Below are positions 37,980 to 49,727 of a stretch of DNA of 58,440 nucleotides, piece after piece (the first letter of the stretch is position 1; each line of letters starts with the position of its first letter). The notes beneath the pieces are model-generated. The model was not told where the DNA came from. It did not search any database and saw nothing but the letters and a program-made list of their open reading frames with translations. The DNA comes from Prauserella cavernicola (lineage in GTDB: Bacteria; Actinomycetota; Actinomycetes; Mycobacteriales; Pseudonocardiaceae): NCBI RefSeq assembly GCF_016595675.1, contig NZ_JAENJH010000010.1, positions 209,770 to 268,209 of the forward strand, read 5' to 3'. Position numbers and translations under genes: made by a program.

Positions 37980-38948
37980 GTGGTCGAGGTGCTGTGTGTC
38001 GGCGAGGCGATGGCGGTGTTCGCGCCGGCCGAGCCGGGGCCCGCACACGCGGTGCGCACCTGGCGGCGGACCATCGGCGGCGCGGAGTCCAATGTGGCCA
38101 GAGCACTTGCCGCGCTGGGCGTGCCGAGCGCGTGGGCCGGTGCGGTCGGCGACGACTCGTTCGGCCGGGCACTGCTCGCCGAGCTCGCCGCCGACGGCGT
38201 CGACGTCACCGGCGCCTACACCGATCCCGCGCGGCCGACCGGGCTCTACGTCAAGGAAAGTGCCGCTTCCGGCAGCCCGATGCGCTACTACCGCGGCGGT
38301 TCGGCCGCCTCGGCCATGGACCCGAGCCTGGTGTCCACAGTGGATTCCCTCGCGCCGAGGCTGGTACATCTGTCCGGCATCACGCCCGCGCTCTCGCCCG
38401 GCTGCCACGACCTCGTTCGCGCGCTGCTGGCGACGCCGAGGGAATGGCTGGTCTCGTTCGACGTCAACTGGCGGCCCGCACTGTGGGCGGGCCGCGACCC
38501 GGCCGAGGTCGCCGACCTCGCCGCGCAAGCGGACCTGGTGCTCACCGGCGACGACGAGGCCGTGCACGTGTGGGGCACCGGCGATCCCGGCAGGCTGCGG
38601 GAGCTGCTGCCCTCGCCGGCCACGGTGGTGCTCAAGCACGGCGAACGCGGGGCAACGCTGCTGGAGCACGGCAGTGCGCCGGTGTTCGAACCCGCGCCGG
38701 CCGTCGACGTGGTCGAGCCCGTCGGGGCGGGCGACGCGTTCGCCGCCGGGTTCCTCGCGGCCACCCTGCGCGGCGAGGACGCCCGCACACGGCTGCGTGC
38801 GGGTCACCTGCAGGCCGCCGCGACGCTGCTCACCCACGACGACGTCGGCAGGCCGCTTCCCTCCGACGTCGTGGCCGGACTGCTGCGCGCCGACGACCCC
38901 GCGTGGGCGGCGGCCCGGCTCTCCGGCGAGGCGACGGTGCGCGGATGA
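37980..38948 (+). CDS. kdgK: PfkB-family sugar kinase, 2-keto-3-deoxygluconate kinase-like
   Basis: 322 residues from the GTG at 37980 (RBS GGAGGG). Ribokinase/PfkB features are VGEAMAVFAP, the GGAESNVARALAALG nucleoside/sugar-binding motif, and the C-terminal GAGDAFAAGF with catalytic Asp. The start and spacing resemble KDG kinases, which phosphorylate 2-keto-3-deoxygluconate. It overlaps the IclR gene by four bases. Together with a GntP-type permease it could indicate sugar-acid use, but no dehydratase or aldolase for KDG is in the window, so the true substrate may differ. Confidence 0.82.
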   Translation: MVEVLCVGEAMAVFAPAEPGPAHAVRTWRRTIGGAESNVARALAALGVPSAWAGAVGDDSFGRALLAELAADGVDVTGAYTDPARPTGLYVKESAASGSPMRYYRGGSAASAMDPSLVSTVDSLAPRLVHLSGITPALSPGCHDLVRALLATPREWLVSFDVNWRPALWAGRDPAEVADLAAQADLVLTGDDEAVHVWGTGDPGRLRELLPSPATVVLKHGERGATLLEHGSAPVFEPAPAVDVVEPVGAGDAFAAGFLAATLRGEDARTRLRAGHLQAAATLLTHDDVGRPLPSDVVAGLLRADDPAWAAARLSGEATVRG

Positions 38949-39712
38949 GCCAGAGCCTCGACCGCGCGCTCACTCTCGTCGCCGCGCTGGCCGACGAGAC
39001 CAAGACCCTCGACCAGCTCGCCGAGGAGGTCGGCGTGCACAAGTCGACCGTCCTGCGCCTGCTGCGCACGCTCGAGTCCCACCACTTCGTGCACCGCGAG
39101 GGTGCCCGGCACTACCGCCTCGGCAGCGCGCTGTTCGATCTCGCCAACCGATCGCTGGAACAGCGCGACGTCCGGCGCAGCGCCGAACCCGCGCTCGCCG
39201 CGCTCAACGAGCGCACCGGGCACACCGTGCACCTCGCGAGCTTCGAGGACGACGAGGCCGTCTACATCGACAAGTTCGAGGGCCACCACTCGGTGCGCAT
39301 GTACTCCCGCGTCGGTAAGCGCGCCCGGCTGCACTGCACCGCCGTCGGCAAGGTGCTGGTCGCGGCGCTGCCGCCAGCCCGGCGCGAAGAACTGGCCCGC
39401 TCGCTCGAGTACCCGGTGTTCACCGCCGGCACCATCGGCGACGCCGAGGCCTACCTCGCCGAGCTGGACCGCGTGCTCGCATGCGGGTACGCGCTCGACG
39501 CCACCGAGCACGAGGACTTCATCCACTGCATCGCGGCACCGGTGCGCGGAGCCCGCGGCGAGGTGCTCGCCGCGCTGTCGCTGTCGGTGCCCACGATGCT
39601 GCTCGACATCGACGGCCTGCTGGCACTGGTCCCGGACCTGCTGGCTGCCGCGGAGGAAGCGTCCGTCCGCTGTGGATGGTCGAAGAAGGAACAGGGAGGA
39701 ACCAGCCGATGA
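38945..39712 (+). CDS. IclR-family transcriptional regulator
   Basis: 255 residues. The N-terminal winged helix-turn-helix (QSLDRALTLVAALADETKTLDQLAEEVGVHKSTVLRLLRTL) is followed by the IclR effector domain (GRVGKRARLHCTAVGKVLVAAL-type segment, then FIHCIAAPVRGARGEVLAALSLS). It is coupled to the kinase (ATGA overlap) and to ridA (ATGA overlap). It probably governs the divergent promoters at 37882-37979, with a pathway metabolite as effector. Confidence 0.92.
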   Translation: MSQSLDRALTLVAALADETKTLDQLAEEVGVHKSTVLRLLRTLESHHFVHREGARHYRLGSALFDLANRSLEQRDVRRSAEPALAALNERTGHTVHLASFEDDEAVYIDKFEGHHSVRMYSRVGKRARLHCTAVGKVLVAALPPARREELARSLEYPVFTAGTIGDAEAYLAELDRVLACGYALDATEHEDFIHCIAAPVRGARGEVLAALSLSVPTMLLDIDGLLALVPDLLAAAEEASVRCGWSKKEQGGTSR

Positions 39713-40089
39713 CGAACGGTGCGATCAGCACGGACGCCGCGCCGAAGCCGGTCGCCGCGTACTCGCAGGCGAAGCGCAAGGGCAACATCCTGCAGCTGGC
39801 GGGTCAGGTGGGCATCGACCCCGCCACCGGTTCGGTGGTCGAGGGCGGCGTCGCCGAGCAGACCCGTCAGGTGTTCGCCAACCTCGAGGCTGTGCTCGAG
39901 GCGGCGGGCGCGAGCATGGCCGACGTCGTGATGATGCGCGTCTATCTCACGGACACCGCGCACTTCGCCGAGTTGAACGAGACCTACAACCAGCTCATCG
40001 TCGAGCCCTACCCGGCGCGCACGACCGTGTACGTCGGGCTCCCGGCGGGGCTGCTCGTGGAGGTCGACGCGCTGGCTGTACTCGACTAG
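39709..40089 (+). CDS. ridA: RidA family enamine/imine deaminase
   Basis: 126 residues with RidA hallmarks: an AYSQAKRKGNILQLAGQVGIDPATG opening, and the late EPYPARTTVYVGLPAGLLVEVDALAVL with the active-site Arg. RidA hydrolyses reactive 2-aminoacrylate/2-iminopropionate made by PLP-dependent dehydratases. Its place in the same locus as a D-serine dehydratase-like enzyme makes direct functional sense. RBS GGGAGGA precedes the ATG, which overlaps the iclR stop by four bases. Confidence 0.92.
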   Translation: MTNGAISTDAAPKPVAAYSQAKRKGNILQLAGQVGIDPATGSVVEGGVAEQTRQVFANLEAVLEAAGASMADVVMMRVYLTDTAHFAELNETYNQLIVEPYPARTTVYVGLPAGLLVEVDALAVLD

Positions 40090-40095
40090 CGCCGG

Positions 40096-40455
40096 TCAGT
40101 AGACGGGACCGGTGTACTTCTCGCCGGGACCCTGACCCGGAGCGTCCGGCACCGCGGAGGCCTCCCGGAACGCCTTCTGCAGGGACTGCAGGCCGTCGCG
40201 CAGCGGAGCCGCGTGCAGGCCGAGGTATTCACCGGAGGCCGTGACCAGCCCGGCCAGCGCCGTGATGAGCCTGCGGGCCTCGTCGAGGTCGCGGTGCGGG
40301 CTGTTCTCCGGGTCGGGGTCGGCGAGGCCGAGCCGTTCCGCTCCCGCGGAGAGCAGCATGACCGCCGCCCTGCTGATGACCTCCACGCTGGGGATTTCCC
40401 GGAGCTCGCGGTCCTCCGGGGAATTTTCGGGCTGCTGAGAAGCGTTGTGCACCAC
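40096..40455 (-). CDS. DUF1844 domain-containing protein
   Basis: 119 residues from the GTG at 40455, which has GGAAGGG upstream; longer starts would reach into the infC leader. The core (IPSVEVISRAAVMLLSAGAERLGL, then LDEARRLITALAGLVTASGEYLGLHAAPLRDGLQSLQ) is the helical DUF1844 domain, a small conserved actinobacterial protein usually encoded next to infC, as here. Function unknown. Divergent from infC with about 285 bases between. Confidence 0.85.
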   Translation of the reverse strand: MVHNASQQPENSPEDRELREIPSVEVISRAAVMLLSAGAERLGLADPDPENSPHRDLDEARRLITALAGLVTASGEYLGLHAAPLRDGLQSLQKAFREASAVPDAPGQGPGEKYTGPVY

Positions 40456-40638
40456 GTCTGGTACCCTTCCACGAGCGACCAGCCTCCGAGCGATCGGGGG
40501 CCGCAAGTGGAGCCCCGCTCCCACCCGAGTCGCCGCGCACGATGAGGCGGCCGGGTCCGGTCCCGCAACGTACGAGCGGATTCATTCGTTCCCTGCGTTG
40601 GCGGAACGCCTGGTACCCCCAGGCATCGATCGGATCAA

Positions 40639-40681
40639 GGGCCCCGCACACCAGTACGAAGAGTACGTGTGACCGGGGCCC
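40639..40681 (+). promoter_or_regulatory. Strong stem-loop in the infC leader
   Basis: Paired segments: GGGCCCCG (40639-40646) with CGGGGCCC (40674-40681), CACAC (40647-40651) with GTGTG (40667-40671), and GTAC (40654-40657) with GTAC (40663-40666), with only small bulges. It lies about 60 bases before the infC start in a long untranslated leader. It could act as an attenuator or structural control element of the IF3-L35-L20 operon; no T-tract follows. Confidence 0.55.
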
Positions 40682-40740
40682 GTGGTATGTGGGCACCAGG
40701 GTCGAGATGAGAACAGCGACACTTGGACCAAGGAGGCCCC

Positions 40741-41301
40741 ATCAGCTCCGAGACGCGCATCAATGAGCGCATCCGTGTCCCCGAGGTTCGCCTCGTGGGG
40801 CCGAACGGCGAGCAGGTCGGCATCGTCCGCATCGAGGACGCACTGCGGCTCGCCCAGGAGGCAGACCTCGACCTCGTCGAGGTCGCCCCGCAAGCACGTC
40901 CGCCCGTGGCCAAGCTCATGGACTTCGGCAAGTTCAAGTACGAGAGCGCGCAGAAGGCCCGCGAGTCGCGCCGGAACCAGCAGCTGACCGTCATCAAGGA
41001 ACAGAAGCTGCGTCCCAAGATCGACCAGCACGACTACGAGACGAAGAAGGGCCACGTGTCCCGCTTCCTCGCCGCTGGTAACAAGGTCAAGGTGACGATC
41101 ATGTTCCGCGGTCGGGAGCAGTCGCGGCCCGAGCTGGGTTTCCGGCTTCTGGCGAAGCTCGCGGACGACGTCGCCGAGCTCGGCTTCGTGGAAGCTTCGG
41201 CGAAGCAGGACGGCCGCAACATGATCATGGTGCTGGCGCCGCACAAGAACGCGAAGGCAAAGTCGAAGGCGGCGAAGGAGACCGAGTCCGCCGAGTCGTG
41301 A
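40741..41301 (+). CDS. infC: Translation initiation factor IF-3
   Basis: 186 residues. The N-terminal domain begins with [29 protein letters not shown], and the C-terminal domain has [15 protein letters not shown] and the end [15 protein letters not shown]3 binds the 30S subunit and rejects wrong initiation codons. The start is taken as the ATC at 40741 because AAGGAGG lies four to five bases upstream and the protein aligns from ISxETR. A rare AUU/AUC start is the known basis of infC autoregulation. An in-frame TTG at 40723 would place the RBS inside the gene and is less likely. Confidence 0.95.
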   Translation: MSSETRINERIRVPEVRLVGPNGEQVGIVRIEDALRLAQEADLDLVEVAPQARPPVAKLMDFGKFKYESAQKARESRRNQQLTVIKEQKLRPKIDQHDYETKKGHVSRFLAAGNKVKVTIMFRGREQSRPELGFRLLAKLADDVAELGFVEASAKQDGRNMIMVLAPHKNAKAKSKAAKETESAES

Positions 41302-41330
41302 GGGCCAGCGTCGGCCGAATGCACGCACAG

Positions 41331-41355
41331 CAGCACACCGGTTCTCGGTGTGCTG
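41331..41355 (+). terminator. Hairpin between infC and rpmI (attenuator or processing site)
   Basis: Perfect 10-bp arms CAGCACACCG (41331-41340) and CGGTGTGCTG (41346-41355) with a five-base loop lie 29 bases after the infC stop and 19 before the rpmI ATG. Without a T-tract it may be a partial terminator, an RNA processing site, or a ribosomal-protein-responsive element. Confidence 0.6.
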
Positions 41356-41374
41356 CCGTCTGAAAGAGGAAAGA

Positions 41375-41569
41375 ATGCCGAAGAACAAGACTCACAGCGG
41401 GATGTCGAAGCGCGTCCGCCTCACCGGCAGCGGCAAGGTCCGCCGCCAGAAGGCCGGCCGCCGCCACCTGATGGAGAAGAAGTCCAGCCGGGTCACGCGC
41501 CGCCTCGAGGGCACCACCGAGGTCGCCGCCTCCGACGTGAAGCGGATCAAGAAGCTCCTCGGTCGCTGA
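41375..41569 (+). CDS. rpmI: 50S ribosomal protein L35
   Basis: 64 residues, very basic: [24 protein letters not shown], then [15 protein letters not shown] and [15 protein letters not shown]. Standard L35 length and sequence. The start is the ATG at 41375 after AGAGGAAAG. Middle gene of the infC-rpmI-rplT cluster. Confidence 0.97.
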   Translation: MPKNKTHSGMSKRVRLTGSGKVRRQKAGRRHLMEKKSSRVTRRLEGTTEVAASDVKRIKKLLGR

Positions 41570-41633
41570 CCGCAGACGAACCCCGCCGTAACCACCGGGG
41601 CGCGAGGCGCCCCCTGATCGACAGGATGGACCC

Positions 41634-42011
41634 GTGGCACGCGTCAAGCGGGCGGTGAACGCCCAGAAGAAGCGTCGCGCAACTCTCGAACTGGCCAGCG
41701 GCTACCGCGGTCAGCGTTCGCGGCTGTACCGCAAGGCCAAGGAGCAGACGCTCCACTCGCTCAACTACGCCTACCGGGACCGTCGTGCCCGCAAGGGCGA
41801 CTTCCGGCAGCTGTGGATCACCCGCATCAACGCCGCGGCTCGCGAGAACGGCATCACCTACAACCGGTTCATCCAGGGCCTGAAGGCCGCCGGTGTCGAG
41901 GTCGACCGCAAGATCCTCGCCGAGCTCGCCGTGAACGACGCGGCTGCCTTCGCCTCGCTCGCCGAGGTCGCGAAGCAGAACGTCAACACCGAAGAGAAGA
42001 AGTCGGCCTGA
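41634..42011 (+). CDS. rplT: 50S ribosomal protein L20
   Basis: 125 residues, GTG start at 41634: [37 protein letters not shown] is the unmistakable L20 N-terminus, followed by [24 protein letters not shown]20 is an early assembly protein of the 50S subunit and in several bacteria represses its own operon at the RNA level. Confidence 0.98.
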   Translation: MARVKRAVNAQKKRRATLELASGYRGQRSRLYRKAKEQTLHSLNYAYRDRRARKGDFRQLWITRINAAARENGITYNRFIQGLKAAGVEVDRKILAELAVNDAAAFASLAEVAKQNVNTEEKKSA

Positions 42012-42043
42012 TCACCGGCCAGAACCGACCCGGGGACGTCACG

Positions 42044-42817
42044 GTGTTCACGCACCGGACACCCCGGGTCGTTGCTGCCCGGCGCCTGACCACCAGGCAG
42101 GGCAGGGACGAGGCGGGCCGCTTTCTCGCCGAGGGAGCGCAGGCCGTGAGCGAGGCGCTGCGGTACGGGCGCGTGCACGAGGTGTTCGTCACCGAGGCCG
42201 CCGCGGCCAGGCACGCCGACCTGCTGGCGGACGCGCCGCGCGTGTCGCTGATCAACCAGCGCGCTGCCGAGTTGCTCTCGGAGACCGTCTCGCCGCAGGG
42301 CCTCGTCGCCGTGTGCGATCCGGTCACCGTGCCGCTGGAGACCGCACTGGCCGGGACACCACGGCTGGTCGCGGTGCTGGCAGGCATCGCGGACCCCGGC
42401 AACGCGGGCACCGTGCTGAGGGTCGCCGACGCCGCGGGAGCCGACGCGGTGGTCTTCGCGGGCGACACCGTCGACGTGCACAACGGCAAGTGCGTGCGCG
42501 CCTCCACCGGCAGTCTCTTCCACGTGCCCGTCGCCAGGGAACGCGACGTGGCCGCCGTGCTCACCGCGTGCTCGCGCGCGGGACTGAGTGTGGTCGCCGC
42601 CCACGGTCACGCCGACGAGGACCTGCGCTCGGCGCCGGGACTGGCCGAGCCGACGGCGTGGCTGTTCGGCAACGAGGCCCACGGGCTGCCCGACGACGTG
42701 CTGGCCGCGGCCGACCGCGTCGTGAAGGTGCCCATCTACGGCAAGGCCGAGAGCCTGAACCTCGCGACCGCCGCCGCCGTCTGCCTCTACGCGAGCGCCT
42801 TGCGAAACGAGCCCTGA
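42044..42817 (+). CDS. TrmH/SpoU-family RNA 2'-O-ribose methyltransferase
   Basis: 257 residues from a GTG at 42044. It has an N-terminal substrate-binding domain (FLAEGAQAVSEALRYGRVHEVFV) and a SPOUT domain with the three SpoU motifs: NAGTVLRVADAAGA, LFGNEAHGL, and VPIYGKAESLNLATAAAVCLY. It transfers a methyl group from S-adenosylmethionine to rRNA or tRNA ribose. It follows rplT by 32 bases, the standard position between rplT and pheS in actinobacteria. Confidence 0.92.
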   Translation: MFTHRTPRVVAARRLTTRQGRDEAGRFLAEGAQAVSEALRYGRVHEVFVTEAAAARHADLLADAPRVSLINQRAAELLSETVSPQGLVAVCDPVTVPLETALAGTPRLVAVLAGIADPGNAGTVLRVADAAGADAVVFAGDTVDVHNGKCVRASTGSLFHVPVARERDVAAVLTACSRAGLSVVAAHGHADEDLRSAPGLAEPTAWLFGNEAHGLPDDVLAAADRVVKVPIYGKAESLNLATAAAVCLYASALRNEP

Positions 42818-42927
42818 CCGAGGGTGACCGCTGGGTGGCCAACCCGGATCACTTAGAATCTCCCCGTCCTTCTGCCCACGTTCGCTCGCGCCTGCGTGGT
42901 GCTTCCCGAACTGTCAGCGGACGCTGA

Positions 42928-43998
<1,071 letters not shown>

Positions 43999-44002
43999 GC
44001 AA

Positions 44003-46585
44003 GTGCGAGTCCCCGTCAGCTGGCTGAAGGAGCACCTCGAGCTCAGCGACGACGTCACGACCGACGCGCTCGTCGACGCCTTCGTGCGGATCGGCATCGA
44101 GGTCGAGGACGTCGAGCCGCTCGGTGAGGTCACCGGTCCGCTCGTCATCGGCCGCGTGGTCGAGATCGAGGAACTGACCGAGTTCAAGAAGCCGATCCGG
44201 TACTGCCGGGTCGAGGTCGGCGACGTCGACCTCGACGACCCCGACGATCTGGACGACGCGGACGCCGACGCCGACGACACCGCTGCGCAGGAGTCCGGCG
44301 AGGACGACGAGGACGTCGACCCCAGCCGCCCCCGCACCAACGGCATCGTCTGCGGCGCCAGCAACTTCGCCGAGGGCGACCTGGTGGTCGTCGCGCTGCC
44401 GGGTGCCGTGCTGCCCGGCGACTTCACGATCGCGGCGCGCAAGACCTACGGCCGCGTCAGCGAGGGCATGATCTGCTCGGCCAAGGAACTGGGCCTCGGT
44501 GAGGACCACAGCGGCATCCTCGTGCTGCCGTCCGGCACCGCCAGCCCCGGTGACGACGCCCGCGACGTGCTCGACCTGGCCGACACGATCCTCGAGCTCG
44601 CCCCCACCCCGGACCGCGGCTACGCGCTGTCGATCCGCGGGCTCTCCCGGGAGCTGGCGTGCGCGCTCGACGTGCCGCTCGGCGACCCGGCCAAGATCGA
44701 GGTGCCCGAGGCCGAGGGCGAGGCCTGGCCCGTGCACCTCGAGGACCCCGAAGGCTGCCGCCGGTTCGTGCTGCGCCGGGTGACGGGCCTCGACGCGGGA
44801 GCGCCGACGCCGTGGTGGATGCGGCGCAGGCTGCTGCTCTCCGGCATGCGGTCCATCTCGCTCGCCGTGGACGTCACCAACTACGTGATGCTCGAGCTCG
44901 GGCACCCGCTGCACGCGTTCGACACCGGCACCATCAAGGGCGACCTGGTGGTGCGCAGGGCCAAGCAGGGCGAGAAGCTCACGACCCTCGACGACGTCGA
45001 GCGCGCGCTCGACGTGGACGACGTCGTGATCGCCGACGACAGCGGCGTGATCTCGCTGGCGGGCACCATGGGCGGCGCAGGCACCGAGATCGGTTCCGAC
45101 AGCACCGACGTGCTGCTCGAGGCCGCGCACTGGGACCCGGCGTCGATCAGCCGCACCGCGCGCAGGCACAAGCTCTTCTCCGAGGCCGCCAAGCGGTTCG
45201 AGCGCTTCACCGACCCGCAGCTGTGCGCGGTCGCCGTGGAGCGGGCCGCCCGGCTGCTGAGGCAGTACGGCGACGGGACCATCCGGCCCGGCCGCACCGA
45301 CGTCGGTGAGGTGCCTGCCGCGCAGGCCATCACCATGCCGATCAACCTGCCCGACCGCATCGCGGGCGTGCGCTACGAGCGCGGCGTCACCGTCAGCAGG
45401 CTCACCCAGATCGGCTGCAAGGTCGCGGTGGGCAGCGGCGACGACGGCACCGCGCTGGTCACGGCCGTGCCGCCCAGCTGGCGTAGCGACCTCGTGCAGC
45501 CCGCCGACCTGGTGGAGGAGGTGCTGCGGCTAGAGGGCTACGACAGCATCCCGTCCACCCTGCCGCCCGCGCCCGCGGGCAGGGGGCTCACCGAGACGCA
45601 GCGGCGCCGCCGCACCGTGTCCCGTGCGCTCGCCGAGGACGGCTACATCGAGGTGCTGCCGTTCCCGTTCGTCGCACCGTCGGTGTGGGACGCGTTCGGC
45701 CTGCCCGCCGACGATGCCCGCCGTCGTGGGCTGACCGTGCGCAACCCGCTCGAGGCCGACAAGTTCCAGCTCGCGACGTCGCTGCTGCCCGGACTGCTGG
45801 AGACGGTGCAGCGCAACATCTCGCGCGGGTTCCGCGATCTGGCGCTGTTCCACATCGGACAGGTCGTGCTGCCCGCGGAGGGCAAGGCCGTCGCACCCGA
45901 CCCCGGCGTGGGCGCGAGGCCGAGTGACGACGAGATCGCCGAGCTCGAGCAGTCCGTGCCCGACCAGCCGCAGCACGTCGCCGTGGTGCTCACCGGGCAG
46001 CGGCAGCGCTCCGGCTGGTGGGGCTCCGGCGACGCGGCCACGTGGGCCGACGCCGTGCAGGCCGCCCGGACCGTCGCCGAAGCCGGTGGCGTCGAGCTGC
46101 GCGCCGAGGCCGCCGACCTACTGCCGTGGCACCCTGGCCGCTGCGCGCGCCTGGTGGTCGGAGACGCGACCGTGGGTCACGCCGGCGAGCTGCACCCCAA
46201 GGTCGTCGAGGCGCTCGGCCTGCCCAAGCGCACCGTCGCCATGGAGCTCGACCTCGACGCCGTGCCGCTGCGGGACGCGCGGCCCGCGCCGTCGATCTCG
46301 CCCTTCCCGCCCGTGCTGCTGGATGTGGCGCTGGTGACCGACGACGGCGTGGCCTCGGCCGAGCTCGCCGACACGTTGCGCACCGGTGCCGGCGACCTGA
46401 TCGAGGACGTCGCCCTGTTCGACATCTACACCGGCGAGCAGGTCGGAGAGGGCAAGCGGTCGCTGGCCTACAAGCTGCGCTTCCGCGCTCCCGACCGGAC
46501 GCTCACCGTCGAGGAGGCGACACAGGCCCGCGATGCCGCCGTCGCCGCCGCGGCCGAGCGCTTCGGAGCCGTGCTCCGCGGCTGA
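44003..46585 (+). CDS. pheT: Phenylalanyl-tRNA synthetase beta subunit
   Basis: 860 residues from the GTG at 44003, four bases after pheS (RBS ACGGAGG). Domains: EMAP/tRNA-binding fold at the N-terminus (VPVSWLKEHLEL, then IVCGASNFAEGD), B3/B4 editing region, B5, catalytic-like core, and FDX-ACB anticodon-binding domain at the end (ISPFPPVLLDVALV). Residues ~75-111 form an Asp/Glu-rich insertion (DDPDDLDDADADADD) inside the N-terminal tRNA-binding domain that common bacterial PheT sequences lack. Full length and otherwise normal. Confidence 0.96.
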   Translation: MRVPVSWLKEHLELSDDVTTDALVDAFVRIGIEVEDVEPLGEVTGPLVIGRVVEIEELTEFKKPIRYCRVEVGDVDLDDPDDLDDADADADDTAAQESGEDDEDVDPSRPRTNGIVCGASNFAEGDLVVVALPGAVLPGDFTIAARKTYGRVSEGMICSAKELGLGEDHSGILVLPSGTASPGDDARDVLDLADTILELAPTPDRGYALSIRGLSRELACALDVPLGDPAKIEVPEAEGEAWPVHLEDPEGCRRFVLRRVTGLDAGAPTPWWMRRRLLLSGMRSISLAVDVTNYVMLELGHPLHAFDTGTIKGDLVVRRAKQGEKLTTLDDVERALDVDDVVIADDSGVISLAGTMGGAGTEIGSDSTDVLLEAAHWDPASISRTARRHKLFSEAAKRFERFTDPQLCAVAVERAARLLRQYGDGTIRPGRTDVGEVPAAQAITMPINLPDRIAGVRYERGVTVSRLTQIGCKVAVGSGDDGTALVTAVPPSWRSDLVQPADLVEEVLRLEGYDSIPSTLPPAPAGRGLTETQRRRRTVSRALAEDGYIEVLPFPFVAPSVWDAFGLPADDARRRGLTVRNPLEADKFQLATSLLPGLLETVQRNISRGFRDLALFHIGQVVLPAEGKAVAPDPGVGARPSDDEIAELEQSVPDQPQHVAVVLTGQRQRSGWWGSGDAATWADAVQAARTVAEAGGVELRAEAADLLPWHPGRCARLVVGDATVGHAGELHPKVVEALGLPKRTVAMELDLDAVPLRDARPAPSISPFPPVLLDVALVTDDGVASAELADTLRTGAGDLIEDVALFDIYTGEQVGEGKRSLAYKLRFRAPDRTLTVEEATQARDAAVAAAAERFGAVLRG

Positions 46586-46615
46586 TCACACGGAGCACAC
46601 CGAGCACACCGAGCG

Positions 46616-46647
46616 ACCGCCTCCGGACCACCCGGGCCGGAGGCGGT
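46616..46647 (+). terminator. Terminator after pheT
   Basis: Exact 11-bp arms ACCGCCTCCGG (46616-46626) and CCGGAGGCGGT (46637-46647) with a ten-base loop lie 30 bases after the pheT stop, between convergent genes. Just before it is a short GAGCACACC direct repeat (three partial copies, 46592-46613). Confidence 0.75.
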
Positions 46648-46671
46648 TCGCGTTCCTGCCCGTGGCCGATG

Positions 46672-47361
46672 TCACGACGCGCTCAGATGCTTGAGTGCCT
46701 CCCTCCGCGACAGCGGTGACAGCTCCGGATGGTCGGTGACGAACGTCCGGACCCAGCCGGGATCCGTGCGCGCGTACTGGCGCAGGGCCCAGCCGATGCC
46801 CTTGCGCAGGAAGAAGTCCGGGTCGCCCACCGTGGCCTCGACGCAGAACGCGAGCAGGTCACGATCGGTCGCCCCCTTGGACCCGATCTGGCAGATCACG
46901 GCACTGCGCCGTCTCCAGCGGTCGTCGTCGCGGGCCCAGGTGCGCAGCCGCGGAGCCACCGTCGCGGGCTCGGCACGCAGGATCGGGCCGACGCGGTGGA
47001 TGGCGAGTTCGTCCACGAAGTCCCACCACGCGCCGGTGACGATCAGCCGCTCGTACAGCGCCAGCCGCTCCGGGTTCTGCCAGCCGTGGTACGAGCGGTG
47101 GCCGGTGAGATCGACGGCCAGGTAGCGCTCCTCGCGGTAGGCCGCCTCGTCCCACAGCTGCCGGACGACCAACTCCCAGGTCTCCACGTCGGGCAGCGGG
47201 TGCTCGGCGAACAGCCTCCGGCCCAACCGCTGCCGAGCGGGCTTCTGCACTCCACGACACGGCAGCTCCGACTTCATGTACCGCCGCATGTCGGGTGCCT
47301 TGACCGGGTCGGCCAGCTCCGCCAGCCCGTTGCGGACCGCCCGGACCAGCGAATGCGTCAT
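46672..47361 (-). CDS. AlkD-like DNA alkylation repair protein
   Basis: 229 residues of HEAT-like helices. The motifs ADPVKAPDMRRYMKSELPCRGVQKPARQRLGRRLF, EERYLAVDL and WWDFVDELAIHRVG contain the Trp and Asp positions used by AlkD glycosylases, and KGIGWALRQYARTDPGWV completes the family pattern. AlkD removes cationic alkylated purines such as 3- and 7-methylpurines without base flipping. Monocistronic, between pheT and argC. Confidence 0.88.
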   Translation of the reverse strand: MTHSLVRAVRNGLAELADPVKAPDMRRYMKSELPCRGVQKPARQRLGRRLFAEHPLPDVETWELVVRQLWDEAAYREERYLAVDLTGHRSYHGWQNPERLALYERLIVTGAWWDFVDELAIHRVGPILRAEPATVAPRLRTWARDDDRWRRRSAVICQIGSKGATDRDLLAFCVEATVGDPDFFLRKGIGWALRQYARTDPGWVRTFVTDHPELSPLSRREALKHLSAS

Positions 47362-47514
47362 CCCCGGTCTGCCTCTCCTCGGAGTGTCGGTGCTCGGTCA
47401 TCATGCCTCCGGTTGTCGTTCTCGCTGATCTGACCGACCGTAGGAAGGGGCACCGACAGAACCGGCCCCCTGAACGGCGATCGGCGCCAACGGAGCTGTC
47501 ACCGCGAAACCGGT

Positions 47515-49723
<2,209 letters not shown>

Positions 49724-49727
<4 letters not shown>

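Noticed and set aside
46592-46613. Short GAGCACACC direct repeats after pheT
   Set aside because: Only three partial copies, no spacers and no associated genes; not a CRISPR array or a mobile element.
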